Shown piece after piece: positions 63,301-64,000 of a DNA stretch of 64,000 nucleotides. The first letter of the stretch is position 1; each line of letters opens with the position of its first letter. The DNA lies in contig NZ_BNAH01000014.1 in the NCBI RefSeq assembly GCF_014653195.1, forward strand, positions 1 to 64,000, given 5' to 3'. Under the pieces are notes generated by a model that saw nothing but the letters and a program-made list of their open reading frames with translations, made no database searches and was not told where the DNA came from. The stretch is from Thalassotalea profundi. GTDB taxonomy: Bacteria; Pseudomonadota; Gammaproteobacteria; Enterobacterales; Alteromonadaceae. Made by a program: the position numbers and the translations under genes.

Positions 63301-64000
63301 TTGCGACTTCAACAACACAAGATTTAGATGAAGAGCAAATACAGGTTATTCCTATTTTGGAAAAAACTGAACAAGAAATTATTGAAGAAAATAGAGTGAT
63401 TGAGAATGTCTTTAATCATATTCCTCCCGTAGTTTTTTCTTGTAAACATTGCCAATATAACGGCTTAGATTTAGGCCAAGTAAATTTTCAAATGAAGCGT
63501 GGTAATGATAATACGATCTTAGTTGATAACTTTGTTGCCAAGCGGCAAGATAATAATATTAATTTTGACTTAAAATGGCAGAAACAAGTAGATCATTATA
63601 CAACTTCGATTAAAGGAAAATTATCTATTGATGATTTAGAGCAAGAGTTCAAACAACTTGGCTTTGCCTCTCTCATTAAAGATAGTGGTATGGAAGCAAC
63701 ATATGATATTACTTGGCGTGGTGCGCCGTACCAATGGAATGTCGCAACGCTTAATGGTGATTTTGAAACTGAATTAAATGATGGCTATTTAGCTGATGTC
63801 GATGATAAAGGCCTTCGCATCTTTTCTGTATTAAGTTTACAGTCTTTAGTGAGAAAATTAACACTCGATTTTAGAGATATTTTCAGCGACGGCATGTTTT
63901 ATAGTGAGATCAAGGCAAATGCCCATATTAAAGATGGTGTGCTTTATACTGATAATGCCAAAATGCAAGGTGCAGCAGGAGATTTGTCAATAAAAGGTAA
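60375..64000 (+). CDS. yhdP: YhdP-family (TIGR02099) AsmA-like intermembrane phospholipid transport protein, truncated by the window edge
   Basis: Open frame from ATG 60375 (MGISKFSNRWLNRFYKVIAIL) to the right edge, about 1208 codons and still in frame at the last bases (GDLSIKG). A single N-terminal transmembrane helix (about 14-36) is followed by a very long beta-rich periplasmic region, as in YhdP, TamB and AsmA-type proteins; YHDP is about 1270 residues in E. coli, so some 60-100 residues are missing. Family motifs include ITGRSGFLKGIDVTGVTAQI, QVNGQLTFVNDVITTKDIALMWRG and VLSLQSLVRKLTLDFRDIFSDGMFYSEI near the C-terminus. YhdP with TamB and YdbH carries phospholipids to the outer membrane in E. 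coli. Same order rng-yhdP as in E. coli. Confidence 0.92.
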   Translation, partial: MGISKFSNRWLNRFYKVIAILLVSFAVLISSLRLLLPYAHNYRLDFQDYINSTYQSNIIIGSLHMDWKSSGPSMIANNVSFLQTDGAEVFIAEVDFHLDFWRSLQQLNLVTKALTLEGVKVFVDETLINQTADNQQLTMLDNVTDLFLQRINRFSLINSQVIYRTEKNERTFLISQLNWLNRGEHHKAEGQVIIDGLTSNNLNISLAVKGQKFKEMQGMLYVEANQVNITPWLDKVFAIKNEDTHSSINFDAWLSISQGEISKVQVDIGETQIAWQHLANIQTFDIQQGQLLINNIIDNQNYSLSTSPLTFSSNKRLWQPLSIELTAKNNQYNGYISSIDTEGIAQLIPLFTDNKTVRELLYGLAPKGLVENLFWQIRDEKVSAHAEFSQLSLNYSNGIPSINNLSGEILYREQQMLMKVEGNEGYLDFKDHFIKPISYQTLAASVSLFFQEKGVLAYANEIKLLSEELTLTGELAIDARNNLPISMALLADIQKVDAKNAPHYYPQKLMGNSLINYLNSSLVSGHVTQAQVLFNGPLADFPFTDHQGVFTVDAELTDSLFKFNEQWPAIENFHGNLNFTNNSMLITGRSGFLKGIDVTGVTAQIDELVGSQLLLINADFNKTQASAVTSLMQQSPLKQSVGSVLEQVKIGDNISGSFALTIPLEDSTKTEARGTVNFANNDILLQNPEMNFEQVNGQLTFVNDVITTKDIALMWRGMPLTLDVIAKSTQDFYQTDININANWPQNTWQKQLPEKLTQYGEGSLEWQGELTLKNAKNGEFSYELSVLSDLNTTQLNLPEPFKKASKEKRSVFAKAKGDNHRSTIDAVVGEHMNFYGVLEHDLVAFSRAHLILGQEDMLLPLSGFHITANLIDANLTQWQPFVNDIIDSVSEFSDQNLAGDGVPLLAKPQRIRGNIGKLNVLDEVLDDVAFTMSDQQAWWLLELNSEQVRADIKFYPNWLEQGLSIDADFINIPRTIATSTTQDLDEEQIQVIPILEKTEQEIIEENRVIENVFNHIPPVVFSCKHCQYNGLDLGQVNFQMKRGNDNTILVDNFVAKRQDNNINFDLKWQKQVDHYTTSIKGKLSIDDLEQEFKQLGFASLIKDSGMEATYDITWRGAPYQWNVATLNGDFETELNDGYLADVDDKGLRIFSVLSLQSLVRKLTLDFRDIFSDGMFYSEIKANAHIKDGVLYTDNAKMQGAAGDLSIKG

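Overview
The window reads as a chromosomal segment of an AT-rich marine gammaproteobacterium of the order Alteromonadales, most likely Colwelliaceae (Colwellia/Thalassotalea type). This is inferred from gene content and order: a complete MSHA type IV pilus locus between mshH/csrD and mreB, a motX gene of the sodium-driven polar flagellar motor next to rnr-rlmB, and the mrcB-hemL-clc-erpA neighbourhood of Vibrio/Shewanella-like bacteria. No tRNA, rRNA, CRISPR or phage module was seen.

Region 1 (1-9232), envelope, heme and Fe-S genes. The left edge holds the last codons and right end of an IS3-family element that has cut a secreted solute-binding-protein gene after about 36 codons. Then come mrcB (PBP1B), a small STAS-like protein, and a minus-strand block clc-hemJ-pyrB-hemL, with a DUF6776-like membrane protein and erpA divergent from it. 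A near-consensus type 1 IscR site lies over the erpA promoter.

Region 2 (9233-20323), an RND efflux pair without an outer-membrane channel, an HD-GYP phosphodiesterase and a GGDEF cyclase, then motX with a near-perfect flagellar sigma-28 promoter, rnr and rlmB. RNase R appears to start at a non-AUG codon.

Region 3 (20339-31106), an accessory block between rlmB and the ribosomal operon: an orphan Leu/Ile/Val-type binding protein, then D-serine/D-threonine dehydratase-like enzyme, RpiR-type regulator, N-acyl-D-amino-acid deacylase, RidA, sodium:solute symporter, GH20 hexosaminidase and SMP-30-like protein. I read this as a scavenging operon for N-acylated D-amino acids and amino-sugar polymers in which RidA clears the enamine made by the dehydratase.

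Region 4 (31140-32748), rpsF-priB-rpsR-rplI, with a recognisable promoter, a leader hairpin that holds the rpsF ribosome-binding site, and a terminator.

Region 5 (32833-55453), the MSHA pilus locus: mshH, then (after an inserted minus-strand D-cysteine desulfhydrase-like gene) mshI, a PilN-like gene, mshJ, K, L, M, N, E, G, F, B, A, a second MshA-like pilin, mshC, D, O, P and, after an inserted PEP-CTERM protein gene, mshQ. The MshE N-terminus resembles c-di-GMP-binding MshEN domains, which links the pilus to the c-di-GMP enzymes elsewhere in the window.

Region 6 (55539-64000), the cell-shape block mreB-mreC-mreD-maf-rng and a yhdP/TIGR02099-type giant gene that runs off the right edge. The strongest new-looking observations are the non-AUG start of rnr, the IscR and sigma-28 sites, the PEP-CTERM insertion and duplicated pilin in the MSHA locus, and the D-amino-acid/hexosaminidase block.
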